A stretch of 64,000 bases of DNA from JAJDUF01 sp965214295 (GCA_965214295.1 OZ243944.1:248001-312000); one strand, 5' to 3'. Counted from the first letter of the stretch, positions 45,978 to 54,756 are shown. Notes: a model not told the origin generated them from the letters alone. A program made the numbers and translations.

Positions 45978-46553
45978 CTAGGCACGGAGTACCTTGTCCG
46001 ACGTTGGCGGCGGTTGCAACAGCACCTCAAGCTGCTTCTCGTACTGGCTCTGATCAATCTTCCCGGCGATGTAGCGCTCTTTGAGCAAGTTGATCAACAT
46101 CCCCTGAAACTCGCCTTGCGAGAGCTGCCCGGCGGCGTAGCGTTGGCGCAGAATCTCCGTCGCTGCATCTCGACTCGCTGGCGATGGCGCTGCCGGCGCC
46201 GGCGACTCATCTCTGCGCTGCACCCACCCGGCACCCTCGCGGCGCTGCTGCGCGGCCGTAAACGGCGGGCAACAGGCCCGGAAGAGCGCGCGCAGCACCA
46301 TCACCGGGACACTGACCAGCGCGACAAAAGGCGCAGCCAGCACGGCACCGGCTAATCCGAGGGCGCCGATGGTGAGCGCCAGGGCCAAGCCGAGAGCAAA
46401 GAGTACCGCCACAATCGCGAAGGCGCCGACCAAGCCACCGAAGAGCAGACCCGGCGATACAAGCGCCACCGCGCCAATGAAGATCAACGACAAGCCGAGC
46501 ACACCCGCCCCGACCGGCCCATAGTGCCAACGCTCCATGTAGCGGCCCCTCAT
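45978..46553 (-). CDS. SHOCT-domain membrane protein
   Basis: Protein of 191 residues with about four hydrophobic segments in residues 10-110, then a linker and two SHOCT-like helices: ATEILRQRYAAGQLSQGEF and LKERYIAGKIDQSQYEKQLE. SHOCT units are short C-terminal modules of unknown binding role. ATG at 46553 is preferred because of GAGGGGGGA just upstream; frames continue upstream without a site. Not closely linked to the FHA gene (63-base gap). Confidence 0.75.
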   Translation of the reverse strand: MRGRYMERWHYGPVGAGVLGLSLIFIGAVALVSPGLLFGGLVGAFAIVAVLFALGLALALTIGALGLAGAVLAAPFVALVSVPVMVLRALFRACCPPFTAAQQRREGAGWVQRRDESPAPAAPSPASRDAATEILRQRYAAGQLSQGEFQGMLINLLKERYIAGKIDQSQYEKQLEVLLQPPPTSDKVLRA

Positions 46554-46913
46554 CGTCCCCCCTCGCTCGCCCAGGTGTACAGCCACGTCCCTGAAGCGGC
46601 CGGCTGCGGTCCGAGTCTCATCGCATACTATTTCGATTAGACTATTCTACCACCATCCAAGTTTCGCACCGGAACTAGCCGGGCACTGCCACATGGCAAT
46701 TCCTGACCGCGTACCTACCCCCAACCCTTCCCTCAAGGAAAAAAGCTAAAGGTCGCCATCCTGTCCTAGCAGGAAGCGGCGGCCAGTCGCCACCAGGACT
46801 CCCCTTCCCTGCCAGGGAAGGGGCCAGGGGTTAGGCCCACCGGCTACGCCGGTGTTAGAACTTCTGTTAAACTTCCGACAGCACGGCAACCCCAACCCCA
46901 AAGGAGATGGCCA
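46554..46913. repeat. Intergenic region with a palindromic element
   Basis: About 360 bases without a gene. CCCCTTCCCT (46801-46810) pairs perfectly with AGGGAAGGGG (46814-46823); a similar imperfect element is at 48917-48939. An AT-rich stretch at 46625-46670 may hold a promoter. Confidence 0.65.
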
Positions 46914-48803
46914 ATGACACAGCTCTTCACCCCCAGCGATAGCCCTCCCGAAACCCCGGCGTCGTCCGAGCAACCGATCGGCTTTGTCATCGGCCGCTCC
47001 TCCCCCCAGAGCTTTGTGTTCGTCTCCGATGAGCAAACCGTGCCGCCGCGCCTGGAATACGTAGTAATCCACGGCGCTCGTGAGCAGGTGGACGATACGT
47101 TCGAGTCCGTGGACCTGCTCGCCCAGGTGACGGGCATCCGAGCTGAGGTGCTGACCCTCGGCGAAGACCTCGACTATGCGGAAGCACAAACGGTCGTCTC
47201 CCAGAACGCGACGCTCCCCCCGCGCGTGCAGGCCGAGACCAACGTGCTGGGCTACCTACAAGACGGGGTGGTCCGCCAGGCCCGGATGATGGTGCTGCCG
47301 GGTACGCCCGTCCATACCGCCCCCGACTTGCTCCTCCGCGCGTTCTTCTCGCGCGATGCAGCATCCTCGATCACCTTGGGCACACTGCTTAACCGCCGCG
47401 GCGTGGATGTGCATCTGGACCCCAACGGGTTGTCGCGCCACCTCGCTATCATCGCCCAAACCGGCGCCGGTAAATCGTATCTCGCCGGCAAGCTGCTCGA
47501 AGACCTGCTCGGTCTCGGCGCCACCATCATCGTTCTCGATCCCAACTCCGACTATGTGCAGCTACGCAAGACGCAGGCCGACGCCGACCGCCCGTACCAC
47601 TACGCGACCAAGACTCCACATGCGGACCGCATCGCCATTCTCCGCGTCCCCGGCATCGAGGGCCGACGGTACCCCGACGAGCTTGTCGGCCCCACGCAGA
47701 GCTACACCATCCGGTTCGCCGAGCTGGACGCCGACGACATCGCCGATGTAGCCGGTGTACCCACGACAGCCTCGCGCATCCGCGACGCGATCACGCAATC
47801 GGTAGGGCGTCTGCGCCAACGAAACGTTGACTTTGTGCCGCGGGACCTAGCCCAAGACTTGGCCAACTTTGCCGGCGTCCCCTTGGACGAAGGCGCTACC
47901 TCGCCGGAAGAAGCGTCCGATCAAGCCGCACCCGGCCACTCGGAGCCACCCGACGGCGACAACACCGCCGCCTCCGAAGCCTGGCTGGAAGGTCTGCAAA
48001 CCCTCGGTAATGCTCCCGAGCCACCGGCCAGCCGGCTTGCCACCGCATACGGGGGCGGGGAAATGCCCGGTAGCGAAGACGCGGACCTCCGCCGCGACGC
48101 CCGCAACGCCATGCGCTACGTGCGCCGGCTGGAACGCTATCCCGTCTGGGGCCACACCACCGTCAATATCGAGCGGCTCATCGAGCCGATGCAGACGACG
48201 GTCATTGATCTAGCCGGCACCGAGAAGGTCGTGATGGCCTACACGGCCGAATGGCTGCTCTCCCACCTGTGGGAACGTGCGCTCGGCGGTCGCTTACGCT
48301 GGCCCGTGTTCGTGGTCTTGGAAGAGGCCCACAATCTCGTCCCCGGCGGCGGGCCACGTGACCAGCAAACGAAGGCGTCGCGGATCATCAACACCGTGGC
48401 AGCCGAAGGCAGAAAGTTCGGCGTCTACTTGATCGTGATTACGCAGCGGCCGTCGAAGATCGCCGACGACACCCTCTCGCAGTGTGCCTCGCAGCTCATC
48501 ATGCGTCTGACGAACCCCGACGACCAAAAAGCGGTGCAGCGCGCCTCCGAGGTGGTGTCCCAGGGGCTACTGAGCAATCTGCCGGGACTCAATCAGGGCG
48601 AGGTGGTCACGCTCGGACGACTGACCCGCATCCCGGCAATGGTCAAAGTCAGCGGTCGACAAGGCGCCGAGGGCGGCGCCGACCGCGACCTGGCGCAAGA
48701 CTTCCGCGAGGCACGCCGCGAGGCAACCGCACAACAGTCATTCGATCACAGCAGCCCCTCAGGTGTCTTACCGCGCAGCGGCCCAAAACGTGTGCCCCTC
48801 TAA
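46914..48803 (+). CDS. HerA-like ATPase (DUF87)
   Basis: FtsK/HerA-superfamily ATPase of 629 residues. An N-terminal HAS-barrel-like domain is followed by Walker A AQTGAGKSYLAG (Lys187), Walker B VFVVLEEAHNLVPGG (Glu470-471) and the C-terminal VITQRPSKIADDTLSQC and LPGLNQGEVVTLG motifs. AAGGAG lies about eight bases before the ATG. A disordered insert (about residues 325-385) sits inside the ATPase. In archaea HerA works with the nuclease NurA in end resection; no NurA is visible here, so the role may be DNA translocation or defence. Stands alone. Confidence 0.9.
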   Translation: MTQLFTPSDSPPETPASSEQPIGFVIGRSSPQSFVFVSDEQTVPPRLEYVVIHGAREQVDDTFESVDLLAQVTGIRAEVLTLGEDLDYAEAQTVVSQNATLPPRVQAETNVLGYLQDGVVRQARMMVLPGTPVHTAPDLLLRAFFSRDAASSITLGTLLNRRGVDVHLDPNGLSRHLAIIAQTGAGKSYLAGKLLEDLLGLGATIIVLDPNSDYVQLRKTQADADRPYHYATKTPHADRIAILRVPGIEGRRYPDELVGPTQSYTIRFAELDADDIADVAGVPTTASRIRDAITQSVGRLRQRNVDFVPRDLAQDLANFAGVPLDEGATSPEEASDQAAPGHSEPPDGDNTAASEAWLEGLQTLGNAPEPPASRLATAYGGGEMPGSEDADLRRDARNAMRYVRRLERYPVWGHTTVNIERLIEPMQTTVIDLAGTEKVVMAYTAEWLLSHLWERALGGRLRWPVFVVLEEAHNLVPGGGPRDQQTKASRIINTVAAEGRKFGVYLIVITQRPSKIADDTLSQCASQLIMRLTNPDDQKAVQRASEVVSQGLLSNLPGLNQGEVVTLGRLTRIPAMVKVSGRQGAEGGADRDLAQDFREARREATAQQSFDHSSPSGVLPRSGPKRVPL

Positions 48804-48916
48804 TAGGCACGACTGACGCGCCGCACGCCTCACCACCCGGCCCCCTCCCCACCCTGACAGGGGTAGGTACGGCCGCCTCGCTGGAAAACGGCAGTCGCCG
48901 GTCGCCGCCCGAGACT

Positions 48917-48939
48917 CCCCTTCCCTACTAGGGAAAGGG
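48917..48939. repeat. Imperfect palindrome CCCCTTCCCT..AGGGAAAGGG
   Basis: Same family as 46801-46823, in the 241-base gap between the HerA-like and glycosyltransferase genes. Confidence 0.65.
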
Positions 48940-49044
48940 CCGGGGGGTAGGTCTCCTCTGGCACACCCACCGGCCGGCAAGTATCGTTGGGATAGTGCGG
49001 AGGCGGTTGGCCCAGACACAGTCCGGGCGACGGGCAAGCAAGCC

Positions 49045-49779
49045 ATGACTGAACAAAATGACCGGCCAGCGGGGCATGCAGCCGCCCCGCCCCCACTCTC
49101 CGTTGTCATCCCGGTCTACAACGAGGAAAACCTGATTAGCGAGGTGCTGCGCCGAGTCCGAGCCGTCCCCATCCGCAAGCAGATCATTGTCGTAGACGAC
49201 GGCTCGACCGACGGAACCGTCGGCGTGGTCGAGCGTCTGCGTGACGACCTGCCAGGCGACGTACTCATCATCCACCAGGCGATGATTAACATGGGCAAAG
49301 GCACCGCCATCCGTATCGGCCTGCGCTACGCCGTCGGCGACATCGTGCTGATCCAGGACGCCGACATGGAGTACGACCCGGACGATTACCCGGCCTTGCT
49401 CGCGCCCATCCGGCGCGGGGAGGCGGATGTGGTCTATGGGGTACGGTTTCACCGCCCGATCCAGGGGATGCTCCGGCGTCACCGCATCGCCAACTGGGTT
49501 TTCGCTGCCGTCGCCTCCGTCCTCTACGGCCGTCTCATCCGCGACGAGGCGACCGCCTACAAGGTATTCCGCCGCGAAGTCATCATGAGCCTCGACCTAC
49601 ACGCCTCGCGGTTCGAGTTCTGTCCGGAGGTCACGGCGAAAATCTGCAAGCGCGGCTATCGGCTCGCGCAAGTGCCCATCTCCTATACCCCGCGGACCTT
49701 CGCCGAAGGGAAGAAGATCGGCTGGCGCGACGGCGTTCACACGCTCTGGACCCTCTTCCGCTACCGCTTCTTCGATTAG
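49045..49779 (+). CDS. Glycosyltransferase family 2, DPM1-like
   Basis: GT-A glycosyltransferase of 244 residues resembling dolichyl/polyprenyl-phosphate mannose synthases. SVVIPVYNEENLISEVLRRV and IIVVDDGSTDGT are the donor site, IQDADMEYDPDDYPALLAPI the DxD and following motif, and the C-terminal DEATAYKVFRREV and FEFCPEVTAKICKRGY match the DPM1 group. No C-terminal membrane helices. It would make a polyprenyl-phosphate sugar, the donor type that ArnT/PMT-like enzymes such as the array at 27716-39106 use. Confidence 0.88.
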   Translation: MTEQNDRPAGHAAAPPPLSVVIPVYNEENLISEVLRRVRAVPIRKQIIVVDDGSTDGTVGVVERLRDDLPGDVLIIHQAMINMGKGTAIRIGLRYAVGDIVLIQDADMEYDPDDYPALLAPIRRGEADVVYGVRFHRPIQGMLRRHRIANWVFAAVASVLYGRLIRDEATAYKVFRREVIMSLDLHASRFEFCPEVTAKICKRGYRLAQVPISYTPRTFAEGKKIGWRDGVHTLWTLFRYRFFD

Positions 49780-50230
49780 AGACTGGCCGAAATCTCTGGA
49801 ACCAACCGGAATCCACGCTGTTGCCCGGCCTCACGAAAATGACGATCAAATCCGAACGCCTGCTGGCAACCAGCCTCAGCCATGACAACAAGATCGGTGC
49901 AATCCACTACCTCCCAGGTCTTGTCCCGGTACTCGAAGAACAATCGCAGGGCCGCCGTCTCGATAGCGCTGGTGACTCTAGCAGGACTAACAAGCGTAGG
50001 ATCGTTCGCAATCTCCCATAATCGGTCAGCCTGTTGGGAATCAATACGACTCTTTAGCAATGTTAGCGCCTCGTAGACCACCCAGCTAGTTGTAATAAGA
50101 TGACTTCGCTATGCATGAGTTGACGATAGGTAGACCGGGCAGCATCGTGATGCCGGCCTCGCGGATGTAATAGTGCAATCCAGGCAGAGGCACCGACAAA
50201 CGTTGGTACATAAAGAAATGCACTACTCAC
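49776..50230 (-). pseudogene. Decayed PIN-domain (VapC-type) toxin
   Basis: Two frames give one PIN domain of about 150 codons. From a GTG at 50230 the first frame reads FLYVPTFVGASAWIALLHPR and RSTYRQLMHSEVI, then goes out of frame near 50100-50110; the second continues with HLITTSWVVYEALTLLKSR to VVDCTDLVVMAEAGCQQAFG and FDRHFREAG. The first catalytic Asp of the family (FVDTSAW) is Gly here, so it is both frameshifted and catalytically damaged. The GTG sits four bases after the antitoxin stop. The C-terminal end overlaps the convergent glycosyltransferase stop by four bases. Confidence 0.75.
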
Positions 50231-50234
50231 GAGA

Positions 50235-50396
50235 TCATCGCTTCAGCCCATAGCGGTACTCGTGCCACCGGGACGAGAGATCGGTCGGCAGCGCGGGATC
50301 GTCGAGGACGCCAATCAAACGCTCCGCCTTGGTAATGGCCTCCGGGCTGCGCTTCACAGGAGCATGGAGGCGCTCCCGAATCTCCTCAACAGACAT
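50235..50396 (-). CDS. Small VapB-type antitoxin-like protein
   Basis: A 53-residue frame just upstream of the decayed toxin. It starts MSVEEIRERLHAPVKRSPE and ends SRWHEYRYGLKR. The position directly before the toxin and the small charged make-up fit an antitoxin; no clear DNA-binding motif is visible. The frame is intact although the toxin is not. Confidence 0.65.
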   Translation of the reverse strand: MSVEEIRERLHAPVKRSPEAITKAERLIGVLDDPALPTDLSSRWHEYRYGLKR

Positions 50397-50537
50397 GCCG
50401 ACCTAGTGTGGAACCCGTCTTGAATGCTCGTCCGGCACCATCCTAACACGTCCGCGTGAACCGGTGGCTCTCCGCGATAGCCGGGCACGCCATCGCGCCG
50501 CACCGCGTTAGCGTAGCTCACCTCTCTCTCCGTGACG

Positions 50538-50543
50538 TATACT
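50538..50543 (+). promoter_or_regulatory. Possible -10 element of ilvD
   Basis: TATACT 42 bases before the ATG at 50586. It would lie inside the longer frame from 50532, which argues against that start. Confidence 0.35.
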
Positions 50544-50585
50544 CTGAGCCGGATCCCCTACTGCTGGCGACAAGGAATGGGCAAC

Positions 50586-52268
50586 ATGGCAGTAACAACC
50601 GCCGTTGACGTGAAAGCGCGGAGCCGCGAAGTGACGATGGGTGTCGAGCACGCCGCAGCGCGCTCGATGTTTCGCGGCACCGGCCTCAGCGAGGAGGACC
50701 TGCACAAGCCGATCATCGGCATCGCCAATACCTGGACCGACCTGACCCCCTGCCAGCTCAACTTGCGCGACCTCGCCGAGAAGGTCAAGGAAGGCGTGCG
50801 CGCGGCCGGCGGTACGCCATTCGAGTTCGGAACCATCTGCGTCACCGACGGCATCGCGATGGGCACCGAGGGGATGCGTGCGTCCCTTGTCAGCCGCGAG
50901 GTGATTGCCGATTCCATTGAGCTGGTCGTGACCGGGCACCGCCTCGACGGGCTGGTGACGCTGACCGGGTGTGACAAGACACAGCCGGGGGGCCTGATGG
51001 CCCTGGCACGGCTGAATATCCCCGGCGTCTACGTGTACGGCGGCAGCATCATGCCCGGCATCTATCGCGGCAAGAAGGTCACCATCCAGGACTCGTTCGA
51101 GGCGCCGGGTCTCTATGCCAGTGGCGCGATGTCCGAGGCCGACGTAGACGAGCTGGTCGGCCGCGCGTGCCCCGGCGCTGGCGCCTGCGGCGGCATGTTC
51201 ACCGCGAACACGATGGCCGCGGCAGCCGAGGCGCTGGGGATGGCACCCCCGGGCAGCGCCTCCATTCCGGCCGTTGACGCGCGGCGCCAGGTAGTGGCGT
51301 ATCGAGCCGGCGAGCGAGTAGTGCAGCTCTTGCGGGAGAACACCCGGCCGCGTGACTTCCTCACTCGTGCCGCTTTCCTCAACGCCATCGCAACCGTGGA
51401 AGCCCTCGGCGGCTCGACCAACGCAGTGCTGCACCTGATGGCGATTGCGTATGAGGCCGGCGTGGATCTCCGGCTGGAAGACTTTGACGAAATCAGCCAT
51501 CGCACGCCGCACTTGGCCAGCCTGAAGCCCTCCGGCAAGTATGTCATGGCCGATCTGGACGTAGTTGGCGGCGTGCCCGTCGTGATGAAAGAGCTACTCG
51601 ATGGCGGGATCATCGACGGCAGCATCCCCAACGTCGCCGGCGGGACCCTGGGCGACCACTTGGACCAGGTCCGCGAAGCGCCGGATCAGGACCTCACGTT
51701 CTCGTTGGCGCAGCCCCTCAGTCCGACCGGCACGCTGGCCATCCTGCGCGGCAACATCGCCGCGGACGGCGCCGTGGCCAAAGTAGGCGGCGCCGCGCAC
51801 AGCACCTTCAGCGGTCCGGCACGGGTGTTCGACGGCGAGGAAGCCTGCTTCGAGGCCGTGCTCGCCGGTGCTATTCGGAAAGGCGATGTCGTAGTCATTC
51901 GCAACGAGGGGCCGAAGGGCGGTCCGGGGATGCGCGAAATGCTGGCCGTGACGGCTGCCATTCAAGGACGCGGGCTGGGCGATCACGTCGCGTTGCTGAC
52001 CGATGGACGCTTCTCCGGCGCCACTCACGGCTTGATGATCGCGCACATGGCGCCGGAGGCGGCCGTCGGTGGCCCCATTGCGGCGCTGCGCGATGGGGAC
52101 GTGATTGAAATTGACATCCCGAATCGGGAGCTTGCCGTCCGGCTCTCGGACGAGGAGCTTCAGGCACGCCTCGCTTCTTGGGAGGAGCCGACACCACGAT
52201 ATCAGACCGGGATGCTCGCGAAGTATGCCCGTTTGGTAAGCTCGGCGGCAGTCGGCGCGGTCACCTAG
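50586..52268 (+). CDS. ilvD: Dihydroxy-acid dehydratase
   Basis: Branched-chain amino acid biosynthesis (valine, isoleucine); iron-sulfur enzyme of 560 residues. TWTDLTPCQLNLRDLAEKVK, TLTGCDKTQPGGLM and CPGAGACGGMFTANTM give the three cluster cysteines; VEALGGSTNAVLHL and GGRFSGATHG-like DGRFSGATHGLMIAH complete the family set. The ATG at 50586 is chosen for AAGGA at 50572-50576 (nine-base spacing) over ATG at 50577 and 50532. No other ilv gene is next to it; some IlvD/EDD relatives act on sugar acids. Confidence 0.92.
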   Translation: MAVTTAVDVKARSREVTMGVEHAAARSMFRGTGLSEEDLHKPIIGIANTWTDLTPCQLNLRDLAEKVKEGVRAAGGTPFEFGTICVTDGIAMGTEGMRASLVSREVIADSIELVVTGHRLDGLVTLTGCDKTQPGGLMALARLNIPGVYVYGGSIMPGIYRGKKVTIQDSFEAPGLYASGAMSEADVDELVGRACPGAGACGGMFTANTMAAAAEALGMAPPGSASIPAVDARRQVVAYRAGERVVQLLRENTRPRDFLTRAAFLNAIATVEALGGSTNAVLHLMAIAYEAGVDLRLEDFDEISHRTPHLASLKPSGKYVMADLDVVGGVPVVMKELLDGGIIDGSIPNVAGGTLGDHLDQVREAPDQDLTFSLAQPLSPTGTLAILRGNIAADGAVAKVGGAAHSTFSGPARVFDGEEACFEAVLAGAIRKGDVVVIRNEGPKGGPGMREMLAVTAAIQGRGLGDHVALLTDGRFSGATHGLMIAHMAPEAAVGGPIAALRDGDVIEIDIPNRELAVRLSDEELQARLASWEEPTPRYQTGMLAKYARLVSSAAVGAVT

Positions 52269-52342
52269 TCCGAACAGCACCGCGCCCTCACCCCTTGCTC
52301 ACCGGCGGGGGGCAGAGGGTGAGCACGAGGAAGGGATACGTG

Positions 52343-53323
52343 ATGACAAAGCAGGTTCCTGGCAGCCCCTATGACGGACCACCGCTGAGTTGGCGCCCGG
52401 CCCCGCCGCGCCCGGCGCGCCGCCGTCGCTCGGAGCTAGCCGTCCCCGGCAGCAATCCCCGCATGATGCAAGGAGCAGCGACGAGCGACGCGGACGCCGT
52501 GTTTCTTGACCTTGAAGACTCCGTCGCACCGAGTGAGAAGGTGGCCTCGCGGGCCCGAATTGTCCAGGCGTTGAACGAGCACGACTACGGCGACAAGGCA
52601 ACGGTCGTGCGGATCAACGACTTGTCCACCCAATGGGCCGTGCGCGACGTGGTGGACGTGGTAGAGGGCGCCGGCGCCAAGCTCGAAGCTATCATGCTGC
52701 CGAAGACGCGCGGCCCCGCCGACGTGGCCGCCCTCGATATTATGTTGACCTCGCTCGAACAACAGCTCGGCTTGACCCATACCATCGGGATCGAAGCACA
52801 GATCGAGACGGCCGCAGGCATCGCCAACGTGGAGCAGATCGCCTTTGCCAGCAAGCGGCTGATCGCCCTCGTGTTCGGCCCCGGCGACTACGCCGCCTAC
52901 AATGACATGCCCGTGCTGTCCATCGGCGCGCACGACTTTGCCTACCCCGGTCATATCTACCACTTTGCGCTGCAACGGATTGTCACGGCCGCGAAAGCGG
53001 CCGGCTTGCAGACCATTGACGGCCCGTTCGGCAAGTTCCGCGACCTCGATGGGCTACGGAACTCGGCCCAGATGGCCAATATGCTGGGCTGTGACGGGAA
53101 GTGGGCCGTACACCCGGCGCAGATTCCGGTGTTGAACGAGGTGTTCTCACCCTCCGCTGCGGAGATCGAGAAGGCCACCGCCATCCGTGACCGCTACTTT
53201 CAGGCGACGGAGGAAGAGGGGCTGGGCGCAGTGGCCCTCGACGGCGAGGAGATGCTGGACGAGGCCAGCCGCAAGCTGGCCGAGGTCGTCCTCCGGCGCG
53301 CCGCCGAGGACGGCAAGCTGTAG
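52343..53323 (+). CDS. HpcH/HpaI aldolase / CitE-like CoA-ester lyase
   Basis: TIM-barrel lyase of 326 residues in the citrate lyase beta/malyl-CoA lyase family. ELAVPGSNPRMMQGAATS, DAVFLDLEDSVAP, IMLPKTRGPADV and IGIEAQIETAAGIAN are the family strands with Mg-binding Glu and Asp; LVFGPGDYAAY and KWAVHPAQIPVLNEVF complete it. The start is supported by GGAAGGG seven bases upstream; the frame continues to 52178 through repeat-like sequence and is rejected. A malyl-CoA, methylmalyl-CoA or citramalyl-CoA lyase is likely. 74 bases downstream of ilvD. Confidence 0.88.
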   Translation: MTKQVPGSPYDGPPLSWRPAPPRPARRRRSELAVPGSNPRMMQGAATSDADAVFLDLEDSVAPSEKVASRARIVQALNEHDYGDKATVVRINDLSTQWAVRDVVDVVEGAGAKLEAIMLPKTRGPADVAALDIMLTSLEQQLGLTHTIGIEAQIETAAGIANVEQIAFASKRLIALVFGPGDYAAYNDMPVLSIGAHDFAYPGHIYHFALQRIVTAAKAAGLQTIDGPFGKFRDLDGLRNSAQMANMLGCDGKWAVHPAQIPVLNEVFSPSAAEIEKATAIRDRYFQATEEEGLGAVALDGEEMLDEASRKLAEVVLRRAAEDGKL

Positions 53324-53514
53324 CGGGTGAAACCAGGGCCTTGCCATTGTCACCACTTCGCTCTGCTCAGTGCCGGCTCTGAGCAGAGCGAAGGGTCGTT
53401 CCCCCGTGGCCGAGATTCTTCGCTCCGCTCAGAATGACGTTGGAAAGGCTGCTCAGAAGGGCAGGTTTGGCGGCGACTTTCACCAGCGAAGAGGCCGGGG
53501 GGTGAGGTCAACCA
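53324..53514. repeat. Intergenic palindromic repeat region
   Basis: CTTCGCTCTGCTCAG (53356-53370) pairs perfectly with CTGAGCAGAGCGAAG (53379-53393), a 15-bp stem with an eight-base loop. Next to it, GAGATTCTTCGCTCCGCTCA (53413-53432) looks like another dispersed element. No poly-T follows, so a terminator is less likely than a repeat. Confidence 0.75.
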
Positions 53515-54663
53515 ATGCCCCGGACGAACAGCCCTCCCGATTACTGCCATTTCCCCACGCTCCTAGCCCTACACGACGCCATCGAGTCCCTCGACCCCGC
53601 CGCCGCGCCGCACGCGGCGCTAGTCTCCTCCGAGCCAGCCCCCGCCGCCGAGCGCCGTATCGCCATCCTGCCCGGCTCCTTCAATCCACTGCACCAAGGG
53701 CACGTGGCCTTGGCTGCCGCGGCACTCGCAACCAACGCCGCCACCGAGGTCTGGCTGGCACTGGCGCGCGTCACGGTGGATAAGGAGCATGTGACCGGCG
53801 CACTACTCGAAGATCGCCTCATCGCGCTACGGCATTTCGTTCAAGATCGGCCACGCTACGGCGTGCTCCTGTTCAACCGCGGCCTGTACGTGGATCAGGC
53901 ACTCGCAGCCCGTACCCACTGGCCCGATCTGGATACCCTCCTGTTTCTCGTCGGCTACGACAAGATCGTCCAAATCTTCGATCCGCGCTACTACGACGAC
54001 CGCGACTCGGCGCTCCAGAAGCTCTTTGGCTTGGCGTCGTTTCTGGTAGCGCCACGGGACGACGCAATGGTAGACGATCTCGCCACGCTCCTGAGCCGGC
54101 CAGAAAACCGGCCCTTCGCGGAGCGGGTGCGGAGCCTACCGCTACCGAGCGCGGTAGCAGCGGTCTCCTCGACCGGCATACGCCAACACCTCGGCACGGC
54201 GACAGCCAGCCCCGGCCGCCGCACCCGGCCCACCGCATCCCGGCCCACCGCGTCATTTCCCCGTCATTCCCCGTCATTTCCGCGAAAGCGGGAATCCAGC
54301 GGTGAGGAAGTGCCCCCTCTCCCGGAGGGAGAGGGCCGGGGTGAGGGCACCATCCGCTCTGGCGTGTCATTGCCCGCGTCCATCGCCGGCATGGTCGCCG
54401 CCACCCACGCCTACGCCCCCCCACTCCCGCTCGGCACCGCGCTGATAGACCGCTACACGGTGCGCGCAGCCCTGCTCACCGCCCTGTTCCAGGACCGCGA
54501 CTGGGCGCTGGCACACGCCGACCTGCGCCTCCTCCTGACAACGGCGCTCGGACCAACCGAAGCCGGCAGCGCCCTCCGCGCCGCCCTCCTGCGTTCCACT
54601 GCCCCGGCCCCGGGACGCCTCCGCGCCCTCATCCAGGCCATACAGACCAGCACCGGCACGTAG
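53515..54663 (+). CDS. NadD-like nucleotidyltransferase with repeat-derived insert
   Basis: Cytidylyltransferase-like protein of 382 residues. GSFNPLHQGH (residues 54-63) is the nucleotide-binding HxGH box and SSTGIRQ (218-224) the second family motif, both as in nicotinate-mononucleotide adenylyltransferase. Typical NadD is about 200 residues; here about 45 N-terminal and 150 C-terminal residues are extra. Residues 240-280 come from two dispersed palindromes read in frame (SFPRKRESS and PLPEGEGRGEG). The C-terminal part has no family I recognise. The acceptor nucleotide is uncertain. Confidence 0.75.
   Translation: MPRTNSPPDYCHFPTLLALHDAIESLDPAAAPHAALVSSEPAPAAERRIAILPGSFNPLHQGHVALAAAALATNAATEVWLALARVTVDKEHVTGALLEDRLIALRHFVQDRPRYGVLLFNRGLYVDQALAARTHWPDLDTLLFLVGYDKIVQIFDPRYYDDRDSALQKLFGLASFLVAPRDDAMVDDLATLLSRPENRPFAERVRSLPLPSAVAAVSSTGIRQHLGTATASPGRRTRPTASRPTASFPRHSPSFPRKRESSGEEVPPLPEGEGRGEGTIRSGVSLPASIAGMVAATHAYAPPLPLGTALIDRYTVRAALLTALFQDRDWALAHADLRLLLTTALGPTEAGSALRAALLRSTAPAPGRLRALIQAIQTSTGT
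54250..54335. repeat. Two intragenic palindromes in the NadD-like gene
   Basis: Three partial CGTCATTTCC/CGTCATTCC units end in a CATTTCCGCGAAAGCGGGAAT hairpin (54274-54295). A second hairpin has perfect 9-bp arms CCCTCTCCC (54315-54323) and GGGAGAGGG (54327-54335). Confidence 0.85.
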
Positions 54664-54668
54664 CGGGG

Positions 54669-54689
54669 AGGGCGCGGCCCTGCTTTTTT
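54669..54689 (+). terminator. Weak terminator candidate after the NadD-like gene
   Basis: AGGGC-GCG-GCCCT five-base stem, two bases, then TTTTTT. It adjoins the palindrome at 54689-54756. Confidence 0.4.
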
Positions 54690-54756
54690 GTCGGCATCAG
54701 GATGGCGGGGCGGGTATCCGGCCCATCGTTCCATCTCGCCCATCCTGCTGCAGACA
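54689..54756. repeat. Imperfect dispersed palindrome
   Basis: TGTCGGCATCAGGATGGCG near 54689 pairs with CGCCCATCCTGCTGCAGACA at 54737-54756, with few mismatches. One arm resembles 18429-18450. Confidence 0.65.

Noticed and set aside
46801..46823. Perfect hairpin as a terminator
   Set aside because: No T-tract on either side, and a near copy exists at 48917; treated as a dispersed repeat.
50397..50585. T-box or attenuator upstream of ilvD
   Set aside because: No T-box core sequence, no leader peptide rich in branched-chain codons and no terminator hairpin seen.
52178..52342. Longer start of the CitE-like gene
   Set aside because: It overlaps ilvD and passes through repeat-like sequence; a good ribosome site supports 52343.
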